A stretch of 64,000 bases of DNA from Polynucleobacter sp. HIN11 (GTDB lineage: Bacteria > Pseudomonadota > Gammaproteobacteria > Burkholderiales > Burkholderiaceae): positions 248,001 to 312,000 of the forward strand of contig NZ_AP028142.1 of assembly GCF_030297675.1 (NCBI RefSeq), read 5' to 3'. Below are positions 15,238-24,278 of this stretch, one piece after another. The notes under the pieces were generated by a model, which was not told where the DNA came from, searched no databases, and was given only the letters and a program-made list of their open reading frames with translations. Made by a program: the position numbers and the translations under genes. Every line of letters begins with the position of its first letter. The first letter of the stretch is position 1.

Positions 15238-15621
15238 ATAAATCTCCTTTAGAATGAATGGGTTATAAATTTAGAGGCAGTGAAGGGAGAGGCTCTCCCG
15301 GCACTAGTCCACTTAGTAATTATCAGAAATTTTGATGACCGTTTCATCGTATTTTTGTATAGATCCAATAGGAAAAAACTAGTGATTTTCTTAATGGATA
15401 GTTAAAGTTAATCAATCTTTAGGGGTATTTGTAAGCATTTGAATTCTTTGAGGGATGCACGCAACACCCTGAAAATAGAAGCGGCTCTTGGATTTAGGTC
15501 GGTTTCATCCCAACCTCTGTTTTGAAGCAATACAATAGCGTGCATTGGGATTGGGTCAAGCGCAGTACAAAATTGGCTCAAAACCAACGGTGAGTCAGTC
15601 CAAATCAACCGATTAAACAAT
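15238..15621. other. Intergenic region between rubrerythrin gene and pyrR
   Basis: This 384-base gap separates divergent genes and should hold both promoters. A 15-base palindrome lies at 15285-15299. A TTG-initiated minus-strand frame of 70 codons at 15408-15620 has no recognisable domain and no ribosome site, so it is not called as a gene. Confidence 0.5.
15285..15299. promoter_or_regulatory. Palindrome in the rubrerythrin leader
   Basis: GGGAGAG (15285-15291) and CTCTCCC (15293-15299) are perfect inverted copies around one base, 48 bases upstream of the rubrerythrin start. It could be an operator or an mRNA hairpin; it does not match a redox-regulator consensus I know. Confidence 0.4.
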
Positions 15622-16134
15622 ATGGATGCTGAGCTTCTCTATCAAAAATTACTAAATCATCTGCGGGAGAAGCTCCAAGGTAAACCAACCCTTCAGATCG
15701 CCGGACTTGCCATTGGCGGTGCCTGGGTTGCTAAGCGCCTCGCCAACGATTTAAGCTTGGCACAATACGGCGTGATTAATGTGGCGTTTCATCGCGACGA
15801 TTATGCGGAGAAAGGGTTGGCAGCGATTCGATCGGCCGACACCATGGCAACGCATCTCCCCTTTGATGTGACAGGCGCTCAAATCGTACTCATCGATGAT
15901 GTGCTCTTTACTGGAAGAACCGTGCGCGCTGCGCTCAATGAACTCTTTGATTTTGGTAGGCCCGCTGCAGTAGAGCTCATGGTGCTAGCCGATCGTGGTC
16001 AACGTGAGTTACCGATCGCTGCTGATTTTGTCGGCGAGCATATCCAATTACCAGACACTCAAATCCTGGCTTTAGAAAAGGGAACCGAGGATACTCGGGA
16101 AATCTTTCGCTTCGTTCTCGAGGAGCGCGCATGA
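15622..16134 (+). CDS. pyrR: PyrR-type phosphoribosyltransferase / pyrimidine operon regulator
   Basis: The 170-residue protein carries the PRPP-binding motif VVLIDDVLFTGRTVRAAL near residues 89-106, preceded by a PyrR-like region with FHRDDYAEKGL. PyrR proteins have uracil phosphoribosyltransferase activity and, in Gram-positives, bind pyr mRNA; in betaproteobacteria the regulatory role is less clear. The gene overlaps pyrB by ATGA (16131-16134), so the two are translationally coupled. Confidence 0.9.
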   Translation: MDAELLYQKLLNHLREKLQGKPTLQIAGLAIGGAWVAKRLANDLSLAQYGVINVAFHRDDYAEKGLAAIRSADTMATHLPFDVTGAQIVLIDDVLFTGRTVRAALNELFDFGRPAAVELMVLADRGQRELPIAADFVGEHIQLPDTQILALEKGTEDTREIFRFVLEERA

Positions 16135-17081
16135 CTATGCAAACGAATTCCGCAGGCGAGCTCACTCATTTACTCACGCTCGAGGGTATGCCCAAAGAGC
16201 AGATCGTCCACATTTTGGATACTGCGCAGCAATTTGTGAGCGTGACCGACCCTGCCCGTGAAGTAAAAAAAGTACCGCTACTGCGGGGCAAGAGCGTCTT
16301 CAATCTCTTTTTTGAAAACTCCACCCGTACCCGCACGACCTTTGAGATTGCTGCCAAGCGCCTCTCGGCGGATGTGATTAATCTCGATATCTCGACCTCA
16401 TCAACCGCTAAGGGCGAGAGTCTCATGGATACCATCGACAATCTGATTGCGATGCAAGCCGATATTTTTGTGGTGCGTCATAGTGTCTCGCGCGCTCCGA
16501 TTGAGATTGCGAATCACGTACCACCTTATGTGCATGTGATTAACGCCGGCGATGGAAGCCATCAGCATCCCACGCAGGGCTTACTCGACATGTACACCAT
16601 GCGCCACTTTAAGAAGGATTTCACCAAACTTAAGGTAGCGATTGTGGGCGATATTGTGCACAGCCGCGTGGCGAAATCGAATATTCATGCGCTCACCGCT
16701 TTGGGTTGCACTGACATTCGCGCCATTGGTCCTGAGAGTTTGCTCCCCAATGATTTGGATTTGCTGGGTGTGAAAGTATTTCATAGCATGGAGGAGGGTC
16801 TGCGCGGCGTTGATGTGGTGATGACGCTACGCATTCAAAAAGAGCGCATGGAAGCCGGTAAGGTTCCCGAAGGCGCTGCGTTTTTTGCTCAGTTTGGACT
16901 CACCCCTGCACGTTTAGCACTCGCCAAACCCGATGCGATTGTGATGCATCCCGGCCCCATGAATCGGGGAGTTGAGATCGATTCAGCGGTTGCCGATGGT
17001 GCTCAATCGGTCATCCTCAAACAAGTCACTTTTGGAATAGCCGTACGGATGGCGGTGATGTCAATCGTGGCGGGCAACTAA
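16131..17081 (+). CDS. pyrB: Aspartate carbamoyltransferase catalytic subunit
   Basis: The 316-residue protein catalyses carbamoyl phosphate + aspartate to carbamoyl aspartate in pyrimidine synthesis. Carbamoyl-phosphate-binding STRTRTTFE is near residue 64, HPTQGLLDMYT near 145 and the aspartate-site HPGPMNRGVEI near 271-281. No pyrI is adjacent. The last 21 bases overlap the 3' end of the convergent GT61 gene, marking the boundary between housekeeping genes and the polysaccharide locus. Confidence 0.96.
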   Translation: MTMQTNSAGELTHLLTLEGMPKEQIVHILDTAQQFVSVTDPAREVKKVPLLRGKSVFNLFFENSTRTRTTFEIAAKRLSADVINLDISTSSTAKGESLMDTIDNLIAMQADIFVVRHSVSRAPIEIANHVPPYVHVINAGDGSHQHPTQGLLDMYTMRHFKKDFTKLKVAIVGDIVHSRVAKSNIHALTALGCTDIRAIGPESLLPNDLDLLGVKVFHSMEEGLRGVDVVMTLRIQKERMEAGKVPEGAAFFAQFGLTPARLALAKPDAIVMHPGPMNRGVEIDSAVADGAQSVILKQVTFGIAVRMAVMSIVAGN

Positions 17082-17984
17082 AGCTGCGATTGCGGCTGCG
17101 ATACTCTCATCAAAATAGACGTGACTGTCAAGAATTGCCTCATCTTGGGTTGCAGCTGAGGATGGTTTGAGGCGCTGACCGATAATCACTTGAAAATCCA
17201 CCAGTGAACTAAGCCCAAACATCTGTGCCCAGGAGTTATTGCGATGTGGATTAATTTCGAGCACGCGAACATCGCGATCAAGAAACAATAGATTAAAGAC
17301 TCCGGCACCCACCATGTAAGTAAAGGTTTTAGCCGAAGCCAAGGTTTGCAAATAGTCTTTAAAGCTGAGTTTTGATAAGTAGACAAGCTCAATGTGGTGA
17401 TCGTTTAAAAACTTGGGATCAATATTGAGTAAATTTTTGCGACTGAGTTCATTGCGACCGTAGAGCAGATTTTTAGTGCGGTGTTCAGTAATGCCATTGC
17501 GCGCAAAACAAATCGCTTTAATCTCCTCGCAGATCGAGAGGTAGTCGGGATAGATTTTGAGATCTCGACCTTCCGGAGTGAGAATCAGATCGGAAAATTG
17601 GTAAACGCGAGAGCGATCGAGAAAAACCAAATAGTCTTTACCAATCACCGATTCAAGAAACTCTTGTTGAAAGCGATCGCCATCAATCGAGACACAAATT
17701 CGTTTTTTGTTGGTGCGCCAGACATAGTAGAGCGGAAAGAAGACGTCATGAAAAAAGTGCGCGATGTTATCAACGTGAATTAGGAGTAAATAAAACGATT
17801 CGCCTTGTAGGTCAACGACCTGGAGTTCGGGGCTTTTACGAAATGCTTTGCGAACAAAGCGAATCCGATCGTGTTTGATATTAATGGGTACTTTGGTATA
17901 GAGCCGATGATCATGCAGAACATAGGGTGCCGAAATCCGTTCGCGCGGACGAAAAAAGTCAAGGAGTCGGTGAAGATTAGGCAT
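17061..17984 (-). CDS. Putative GT61-family glycosyltransferase
   Basis: The 307-residue protein matches the layout of GT61 (DUF563) transferases: an early NIAHFFHDVFFPLYY block (residues 73-87) and a later glycine-rich VGAGVFNLLFL block followed by VRVLEINP near residues 225-245. GT61 enzymes include xylosyl- and arabinosyltransferases. The window also has a UDP-xylose-forming enzyme, so xylose is a possible donor, but this is only an inference. No signal peptide or membrane helix is visible, so it should act on the cytosolic face. Confidence 0.65.
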   Translation of the reverse strand: MPNLHRLLDFFRPRERISAPYVLHDHRLYTKVPINIKHDRIRFVRKAFRKSPELQVVDLQGESFYLLLIHVDNIAHFFHDVFFPLYYVWRTNKKRICVSIDGDRFQQEFLESVIGKDYLVFLDRSRVYQFSDLILTPEGRDLKIYPDYLSICEEIKAICFARNGITEHRTKNLLYGRNELSRKNLLNIDPKFLNDHHIELVYLSKLSFKDYLQTLASAKTFTYMVGAGVFNLLFLDRDVRVLEINPHRNNSWAQMFGLSSLVDFQVIIGQRLKPSSAATQDEAILDSHVYFDESIAAAIAALVARHD

Positions 17985-18000
17985 CTCGTTGATTGAAGAA

Positions 18001-18027
18001 TTGACTAGCGAGTAAGCCTACTATAAT
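18001..18027 (+). promoter_or_regulatory. Candidate sigma-70 promoter for the first rightward transferase gene
   Basis: TTGACT at 18001-18006 and a perfect TATAAT at 18022-18027 are separated by 15 bases, slightly short of the optimum 17. It would give a leader of about 75 bases before the TTG start at 18110. Confidence 0.5.
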
Positions 18028-18048
18028 CGAGTCGTTCGCTCGTATTCA

Positions 18049-18066
18049 AAGTCCTCGCTAGGACTT
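18049..18066. repeat. Hairpin in the leader of the first rightward transferase gene
   Basis: AAGTCCT (18049-18055) and AGGACTT (18060-18066) form a perfect 7-base stem with a 4-base loop inside the predicted transcript leader. It lacks a T-run; role unknown. Confidence 0.45.
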
Positions 18067-18109
18067 CATCAAGAACAATTGGTATTAGGGGATCTTTTTA
18101 GAGAGTTCA

Positions 18110-19450
18110 TTGAAAAAAATATCCGTTCCACCCACGCAACGCCGTTGGCTACTGCTCACCCATGCATTTAATATGGACGGCCGGGCGGCGAGCCTGACCA
18201 TCACCGATAAGATCCCTTATTTTTTAGAGGCCGGTGTGCAGCCGATTGTGCTAAGCGCCATTACCGGTATTCACGATACGCGCTTTCCTCATCAGCAGTT
18301 CTTGGCCTGGGGCCCGTCAGCCTTTCGCTTTGACTTTCGCCATTGGATTGCCAATCAATACGGACGGGGGTGGTTTTATAAACTGACAACTCGAACGGTT
18401 TCGGTGCTCCTAGCCCCCTTCATTGCGATTGAAAAACTCCTCTTGGGTTACTCGAGTCAATGGTCCTGGGCGATCCCTGCATTTCTTCGTGGTTATTGGC
18501 TTATCAAATCGGGCAAAGTCGATGTGATTTATTCGATTGGCAGTGCATGGTCAGCTCACTTAGCAGGCGTGTGGTTAAAACGCGCTACGGGCTTGCCACT
18601 GATTTCCGAGGTACATGATCCCTTGGTGATTCGTAAAGGTCCCAATGATCTTGGGATGGAAAAACCCAGAAATCGCGATGCGCGCTTTCGCCATTATCTA
18701 GAGCAACAATTGTGCAAGTATTCCGATGATGTTTGGTGGTTTACCGATGGGGCGCTTCATTACGCCAAGATTCGTAATCCAAATTTAAATACCCCAGGCA
18801 ATGCTCGTGGTTTTGTGGTGATGCCAGGGGCCAATCCACCGATTGCTGCAGAGCGCACCCCTCACCACTATGGCAACTACTTGAATCTATGCCACTTTGG
18901 TTCTTTGGCCAATGATCGCTCGCTCTCCATGATTTTGCGGGCGGTGCATACCTTAGTCGCTAAATACCCAGAGGCCCGAGAGCTTATCAAAGTGCATGCT
19001 TATGGCGCACCCTTGGATTCATTAACCGTCGAAGCAATCAAGCAATACGATTACTCCGATCTCTTAGTGGCGCACGGTCGCCTTGAGCGCGATCCGGTAA
19101 CCGGTCAATCGGGGCGCGAACGCGTAGCGCAAAAGATGCAAGAAGCTGATGTCCTTCTTCTCTTGCATGGGAACGATGAGTGGTGTGCGGAATATATCCC
19201 ATCGAAGTTTTATGACTACCTCTGGGCGGGCCGCCCCATTTGGGGCATCACGCACCGCAATCCGCAGCTCGATCAGATGCTCACGGAGCGTGGATCCTAT
19301 CTGAGCGCGGATGGCGATGCGGCGGGTATTGCCATGACGCTCGAGCGCATTTGGCTTGATTGGAAGAGTCAGCAACTCATTACCCCGATTTACAATCCAA
19401 TTGGGGTGGATCAAGCGGTTCACACCATTTTGAGTCACCTTTACAGCTAA
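18110..19450 (+). CDS. Putative GT4-like glycosyltransferase
   Basis: The 446-residue protein starts at a TTG, since the next ATG would remove the first strand (RRWLLLTHAFNMDG). The N-terminal half reads like a GT-B acceptor domain with YSIGSAWSAHLAGVWLKRA and SEVHDPL. The C-terminal half has a donor-like region with LCHFGSLANDRSL (near 262) and EYIPSKFYDYLWAGRPIWG (near 364-382), resembling GT4 enzymes. The terminal E-x7-E pattern is not obvious. The acceptor and sugar cannot be read from the sequence. Confidence 0.65.
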   Translation: MKKISVPPTQRRWLLLTHAFNMDGRAASLTITDKIPYFLEAGVQPIVLSAITGIHDTRFPHQQFLAWGPSAFRFDFRHWIANQYGRGWFYKLTTRTVSVLLAPFIAIEKLLLGYSSQWSWAIPAFLRGYWLIKSGKVDVIYSIGSAWSAHLAGVWLKRATGLPLISEVHDPLVIRKGPNDLGMEKPRNRDARFRHYLEQQLCKYSDDVWWFTDGALHYAKIRNPNLNTPGNARGFVVMPGANPPIAAERTPHHYGNYLNLCHFGSLANDRSLSMILRAVHTLVAKYPEARELIKVHAYGAPLDSLTVEAIKQYDYSDLLVAHGRLERDPVTGQSGRERVAQKMQEADVLLLLHGNDEWCAEYIPSKFYDYLWAGRPIWGITHRNPQLDQMLTERGSYLSADGDAAGIAMTLERIWLDWKSQQLITPIYNPIGVDQAVHTILSHLYS

Positions 19451-19462
19451 GCGGGCGCGCCT

Positions 19463-20362
19463 TTGAAAGACATTGTTTTGTATTGTAAGTCCTACTCCAA
19501 GGACTTTTTGCGTCTGCGCAATTTATTGGCATCGATTGAGCAATACAACAAAGACCAGCTCGATTTTTACATTTCCACCTCGGAGAGCGAGCGCGCTGAG
19601 CTCGAACGTCAAATTGGCGTTCAGGGCTATCAATGGGTCTCCGACGAATCGATTGTGCGCGCTAACCCACGAGCGCCATTGGGTATTGATAAGACGAAGT
19701 CGGGGGGCCTTGCGCAGCAGGTCATCAAATCCGAATTTTGGCGCTTGGGTCTGGCAAAGAATTACGTGTGCTTGGACTCGGATTGCATTTTTATTCAAGA
19801 CTTTCAAAAAAGCGACTTTATCGCGAGCGACGGTAATCCCTATACGGTGATCTACCAAAATAAGGAATACCACCAGCTAGCGATCAACCGAAACTACGCC
19901 AAAGCGCCGCGACACTTGCAAAGCGAAGCCGAGCGTGTCAAGGCTATTTTTGGACGCACGGGCCCCAACTACTATTGCCCCTGCCCACCCTTTATTTGGT
20001 CGGCTGCCGTGTGGCAATCGCTCGATACCCAGTATTTAGAACCCCGAGGACAAACCTTGTGGGATCTGTGCACGCGCGAGCACCCCGAGACCTTAATTTA
20101 CCTCGAAGCGCTTTTGAACTTTCGGGCGATTCCTCTTCACCCCATTGAGCAATTATTTCGGGTGTATTACTACGATTGGCATTACTTTATCTTGCGCCGC
20201 TTGGGCGAGTCTATCCCGAAGCTCAAGGAAAACTACCTAGGTGTCATCTACCAATCGAGTTGGGATTTGAGCCTCGATCTTGGTCCGAGCAACAAATCGA
20301 TCTTCTCGCGCGCCTTGAAAAAAATCAAGCGCGTGGGGCGCTATTTGCAAAGCTTCATCTAA
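19463..20362 (+). CDS. DUF6492-like putative glycosyltransferase
   Basis: The 299-residue protein (TTG start) begins with a beta strand DIVLYCKSYSKDFLR. It has KSEFWRLGLAKNYVCLDSD near residues 89-107, where the DSD resembles the metal-binding DxD of GT-A transferases. The overall pattern resembles DUF6492-type proteins found in polysaccharide loci. It follows the previous gene by 12 bases and its stop shares bases with the next start (TAATG), so the three rightward genes form an operon. Confidence 0.5.
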   Translation: MKDIVLYCKSYSKDFLRLRNLLASIEQYNKDQLDFYISTSESERAELERQIGVQGYQWVSDESIVRANPRAPLGIDKTKSGGLAQQVIKSEFWRLGLAKNYVCLDSDCIFIQDFQKSDFIASDGNPYTVIYQNKEYHQLAINRNYAKAPRHLQSEAERVKAIFGRTGPNYYCPCPPFIWSAAVWQSLDTQYLEPRGQTLWDLCTREHPETLIYLEALLNFRAIPLHPIEQLFRVYYYDWHYFILRRLGESIPKLKENYLGVIYQSSWDLSLDLGPSNKSIFSRALKKIKRVGRYLQSFI

Positions 20363-21288
20363 TGAGCACGCAAGCTGCCATGACCACGCCGCTCGTAAGC
20401 GTCATCATGCCGGCCTTTAAGAGTGAGAAATACATTGGTCAAGCGATTGAGAGCATCCTCGCGCAAACCCATACGCATCTGGAACTCCTGATTTTTGAGG
20501 ATGGCTCCCCCGATCAAACCCGATCGGTCATTAATCGCTATACCGATCCACGCATCATCAAAGTGCTCTCGGACCAAAATCACGGCGTGGTTTATGCCCG
20601 TAATGCCCTCATTGATTTAGCCAAGGGTAAATACATTGCGCTGATGGACGCGGACGATATTGCAGACCCTATGCGACTTGAAGCGCAGCTGCGCGTGTTA
20701 GAAAATAACGCGTGCGATGTGTGCGGGAGTGCCCAGTGGGTCTTGGATGATGCAACGCAACAGGTTAAAAAATCCAAAGACAAATTTACGGACGCAGATT
20801 TGCGCGCGCTTCTGGCCATCTACTGCACCCTCTGCAACTCTGCGGTGACGGGGCGGGCTGAACTTTTTAAACGCTTCAAATACGACACCACGATTTTGAC
20901 CTCCGAAGACTATTATTTATGGGTGCAAATGGCCGCCGCCGGTGCTCGCTTTTTGAATTTGCGAGAGCGCCTGGTGACCTATCGGCAATACCCTGCGCAA
21001 ACGAGCTCGGTGCATCTGGAAAAATTTAAGCGCTCCACGATTGAAGTGCAAAAGCGCTACTTAACACTCTTGGGAATTGATGCAAGTCTGCGCCCTGAGC
21101 CGCTGCCGTGGCGAGAGCGTTGGCCGGTAGCGCTCACCTTGCTTTGCGCCTTAAAAGGGCACTTTCCAGAGATCTCGTATCGGGCCTGTGGTGAAATTTA
21201 TGCGCGATTTCAGTATCGCCGTTCAGGGCTTTGGACACCCTTGACCCGTTTAGAGCGTGCGTTCGCGGCCTGGTGGGTTAAGCGCTAA
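20362..21288 (+). CDS. GT2-family glycosyltransferase
   Basis: I choose ATG 20362 (308 residues), where the GT2 fold begins as LVSVIMPAFKSEKYIGQAI; an in-frame upstream extension would overlap the previous gene by 187 bases and has no family match. The GT-A signatures are FEDGSPDQT (near residue 53) and the metal motif MDADDIADP (near 94). It is an inverting family using NDP-sugars. The 3' end overlaps the convergent fucosyltransferase-like gene by 39 bases. Confidence 0.85.
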   Translation: MSTQAAMTTPLVSVIMPAFKSEKYIGQAIESILAQTHTHLELLIFEDGSPDQTRSVINRYTDPRIIKVLSDQNHGVVYARNALIDLAKGKYIALMDADDIADPMRLEAQLRVLENNACDVCGSAQWVLDDATQQVKKSKDKFTDADLRALLAIYCTLCNSAVTGRAELFKRFKYDTTILTSEDYYLWVQMAAAGARFLNLRERLVTYRQYPAQTSSVHLEKFKRSTIEVQKRYLTLLGIDASLRPEPLPWRERWPVALTLLCALKGHFPEISYRACGEIYARFQYRRSGLWTPLTRLERAFAAWWVKR

Positions 21289-22296
21289 GAACTCGGTAAT
21301 CGCCTCTTCACTCGTTCTATCAATCGCATCGGGAACTTCGAAGAGTTGCTGCGCACCGCGATACGAGTGCCACAGTTTTGGTACGAGTTTGACAGCACTA
21401 CCCAGCATCCCAGCTAAGTGCGACATCCCGCTTTTGGAACCAATGAAGAGATCGGCATAAAGTAGATGGTGAAAGGTCTCTAAAAAGGGCGTATCGATGT
21501 GCTCGGTCACAGAGTGACCACGATGGGCAAAGTATTGGGCCCAAGAAAAGGGCTCTCCCTTCTCCGACTGGTAAACACCCTGTTTGCCTTCACTAAAGAT
21601 GTGGATCGCAAGGGGGCGATGCGTGGTTCTCACAATGAGATCCAAAATAGTGAGGTACCAGGAGTCGGGCAGCATGCGCGTGGCGAGATCAGAGAACTGC
21701 CGACCCGGTAATAAATCACCGCGGCGAATGTGGAGAGCAATATTAAAGTGCTCGGGCTGGTAGGAGAGCGCAATCGGGTCGGCTTGACGTGCCTTGTCAT
21801 AGAGTTCACGAAACCACTCCCGCGTATTTGCGTACTCGTAATCGCCAAAGCGATTGGTGCTCACCCGAAACACGGTATTGGGTTCTGGGTGAGCTTGAAT
21901 AAACTCATCGACTGGGCGATAGACTTCATCATCGATTTGCGCATTTGATGGAATGTGCATTTCAAACGGGGGAAGATCGATTACCTTGAGTTCACCCTGG
22001 CGAATACGCTCCTCAATCGCGCTGCGACTTGGAAGAATGCTTGCTAGACCTAGCATGCGATTGAGATCATCGCCAAGATTGTGGGTTTCATGGGCGCGGG
22101 CGCCTCGCAGTCGGCGCAGCCCTTGCCGTAGACGCCAGCGCCAATCGGTATTGGACGATTTACGCAGCTGCTCCTTAGCATAGGCAAATTGCAATTGATG
22201 GCGCGTGGCAATTTTGATGCCGCGGTTAATAAACCCGAGTGAGTGACCAATCCCTGCATCGGGATTGTCGTAGTCAATGAAGTAGCGCTGATTCAT
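21250..22296 (-). CDS. Fucosyltransferase-like protein with HxRRGD motif
   Basis: The 348-residue protein contains HIRRGD at residues 189-194, the peptide-I motif that binds GDP-fucose in alpha-1,2, alpha-1,6 and O-fucosyltransferases. Further on is a region around FIGSKSGMSHLAGMLGS, similar in position to the C-terminal conserved block (S-x-S-x-F/H) of these enzymes. It begins 4 bases before the end of the GT10 gene (ATGA overlap), so two candidate fucosyltransferases are coupled. The GDP-L-fucose genes are about 10 kb to the right. Family assignment beyond the motif is tentative. Confidence 0.6.
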   Translation of the reverse strand: MNQRYFIDYDNPDAGIGHSLGFINRGIKIATRHQLQFAYAKEQLRKSSNTDWRWRLRQGLRRLRGARAHETHNLGDDLNRMLGLASILPSRSAIEERIRQGELKVIDLPPFEMHIPSNAQIDDEVYRPVDEFIQAHPEPNTVFRVSTNRFGDYEYANTREWFRELYDKARQADPIALSYQPEHFNIALHIRRGDLLPGRQFSDLATRMLPDSWYLTILDLIVRTTHRPLAIHIFSEGKQGVYQSEKGEPFSWAQYFAHRGHSVTEHIDTPFLETFHHLLYADLFIGSKSGMSHLAGMLGSAVKLVPKLWHSYRGAQQLFEVPDAIDRTSEEAITEFLALNPPGRERTL

Positions 22297-23306
22297 TGTC
22301 CGAGATCACTCAAAATGCGAGTGCGAATGATCGATACGTAGCGCGTGGTGTCAAAGGCCATGGCGGCTGGGCTTTTTAAAAAGTCGGCAATGTGCTCTTG
22401 GTAGCGCGCGTAGGTTTTGGCATCGATGGATTTTAAGTAACGATGCACATCGGCGGTGTTCGCAAACTGCCGGCGATCAATAAAGCACTCACTTGGTATG
22501 CGCTCACCAATGGTCTGCGACCCCCAGTACACGGGTACGCAACCCGCAAAAAAGCAATCAAAGATTTTTTCAGTAATGTAATCGGGTAAATCCGCGACAT
22601 TCTCATAGCAATACGCGAATTTAGTTTTACGGTAGACCACCGATTTATCTTCGATCTCACCGGCGTAGCTGGGAAAGGGTTTGTAGCCATAGAGTTGGGA
22701 AGCGATGCGCTGCGCACGGCGCTTGATTTTTCCCATGCGATCAAAGGCAGGGCTGGGTTTACTCCAGCCTAAGCCATAGAGCGCAAAATCAGCCCGCGCA
22801 TGCGTTTCGTACCAGCGAATCACTGCCACGCGCTCGCGGTAGAGGTCCCCGGGGATGCCAGGTGGAAAGGCTTTATTGGCATTAATGATGCAACTAAAGA
22901 TGGGGCGCTCGTCAAAGTGGGGAGTTGCCTCATAGCGAATTTGATTGGGAATCAGAAGCGGCACGGCATTGGGTAGGTGCAAAAGATCGCGATTCCAGGT
23001 AAAGAAGGCATTAAATTGGGCCAAGTAGGCAGGATCGCGATTGAAGGGGCAAATGATCGGATTTTCAGTGGCAATGAGATATTTGGGAGCAGGTAGATTG
23101 GCAATGGCTTGTCCGTCATGCAGCAGGTGAAAGGCAATGGCTCGCCCCAGGTTCACATCGGGGTTATTGAGTTCCACCCCGTGCGCCAAAAACTCGGAGC
23201 GCAAAAGCCGATTGGTATAGGTCGGGTTATAGGTATGATGTTGATCAATCACCTCAAACGAGGCGTTTTTTACCCGATCCGGTTGATAATAATTCGCAAA
23301 TTTCAT
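22293..23306 (-). CDS. GT10-family alpha-1,3/4-fucosyltransferase
   Basis: Taking ATG 23306 gives 337 residues; a longer frame to 23330 would overlap the divergent neighbour. The hallmark GT10 block is clear: YENVADLPDYITEKIF from residue 234, followed by VPVYWG near 257. This is the GDP-fucose-binding region shared with Helicobacter alpha-1,3-fucosyltransferases. There is no signal peptide, so it is a cytosolic bacterial form. It is coupled to the HxRRGD protein downstream and depends on the gmd/fcl products in this window. Confidence 0.85.
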   Translation of the reverse strand: MKFANYYQPDRVKNASFEVIDQHHTYNPTYTNRLLRSEFLAHGVELNNPDVNLGRAIAFHLLHDGQAIANLPAPKYLIATENPIICPFNRDPAYLAQFNAFFTWNRDLLHLPNAVPLLIPNQIRYEATPHFDERPIFSCIINANKAFPPGIPGDLYRERVAVIRWYETHARADFALYGLGWSKPSPAFDRMGKIKRRAQRIASQLYGYKPFPSYAGEIEDKSVVYRKTKFAYCYENVADLPDYITEKIFDCFFAGCVPVYWGSQTIGERIPSECFIDRRQFANTADVHRYLKSIDAKTYARYQEHIADFLKSPAAMAFDTTRYVSIIRTRILSDLGQ

Positions 23307-23311
23307 TATTG

Positions 23312-24247
23312 ATGACACTATACCGCTCACGAGACTCTCGCCACCAGCCTATCTCCGAGTCTTCCATTTTATTGGCAGGCCCCGTGCGCAATGTCGCCGC
23401 CACCATTGAGCGCGAAGTTAAGACCCTGATGGCGAGTTTGGCGAACTTTAAAACGAGTGCGTGCCTGGTGATTGAAAGTGACTCGAGCGATGCGACCGTT
23501 CAGCAATTAGAGCAATTGTCCAAGACCATGCCCCAGTTTTCGTACGTCAGTATGGGGCAGCTCAGTAAGCAATATCCCAGACGAACTGATCGGATTGCCC
23601 TGTGTCGTAATGCGATTATCGATGCGGTAGCGCAAAACCCAGAGTACGCGCAGATTGATTACATTGCCATGGCGGATATGGATGGCATGAATCACCTCAT
23701 CACTTCGGAAAAAATTGCCCAGTGCTGGAGCGTGCCTGAGAACTGGGATGTGATCACCGCCAATCAATTGGGACCGTACTATGACATTTGGGCGCTACGC
23801 CATCGCGATTGGTGCCCGACCGACTGCTGGCAGCAAAAAACCGCGCTTGAATCCGTGATTGGCGATCGACCGGCTGAACATTTAGCGGTGACCGCGCGGC
23901 AAGTGACTCTGGATCCGCGCGCGGGGTTGATTGAAGTCGATTCCGCCTTTGGAGGTTTAGCTATTTATCGCCGCGAGGCATTTCTCGCGGGGCGCTATGC
24001 CGGCACTGATCGCCAAGGTGGCTTTGATGTGGCGGACCACATCCCCTTTCATGAAGACTTACGCCAAAAAGGTTATAAAATTTATATCAATTGTGCGCTG
24101 ATTAATTGCGCGCAATACCCCGATGCCGTCGAACCGCCGCTACCCCAAGCACCCAAAGGGGTGCTTAAACTGGTTCAGCGCTTGGGGCAGATGCTCTTTG
24201 GCAAAAAACGTTTTAACAAATACCTAGACCTCATGAAGTCACCCTAG
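23312..24247 (+). CDS. Putative GT-A glycosyltransferase, family uncertain
   Basis: The 311-residue protein has a Rossmann-like start (SILLAGPVRNVAATI), then ESDSSDATVQQL and IDYIAMADMDGMNHL near residue 124, where the DMD resembles a metal-binding DxD. The pattern is reminiscent of eukaryotic capsule alpha-mannosyltransferase-type proteins. GDP-mannose is made by ManC in this locus. The ATG is 5 bases from the ATG of the divergent GT10 gene. The closeness of the two starts makes both starts somewhat uncertain. Confidence 0.5.
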   Translation: MTLYRSRDSRHQPISESSILLAGPVRNVAATIEREVKTLMASLANFKTSACLVIESDSSDATVQQLEQLSKTMPQFSYVSMGQLSKQYPRRTDRIALCRNAIIDAVAQNPEYAQIDYIAMADMDGMNHLITSEKIAQCWSVPENWDVITANQLGPYYDIWALRHRDWCPTDCWQQKTALESVIGDRPAEHLAVTARQVTLDPRAGLIEVDSAFGGLAIYRREAFLAGRYAGTDRQGGFDVADHIPFHEDLRQKGYKIYINCALINCAQYPDAVEPPLPQAPKGVLKLVQRLGQMLFGKKRFNKYLDLMKSP

Positions 24248-24278
24248 GTTTGCAACTTTTGAACAATAGAAACAAGCG

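Noticed and set aside
15408..15620. 70-codon minus-strand frame next to pyrR
   Set aside because: TTG start, no ribosome site, no recognised domain; kept only as a note in the intergenic entry.
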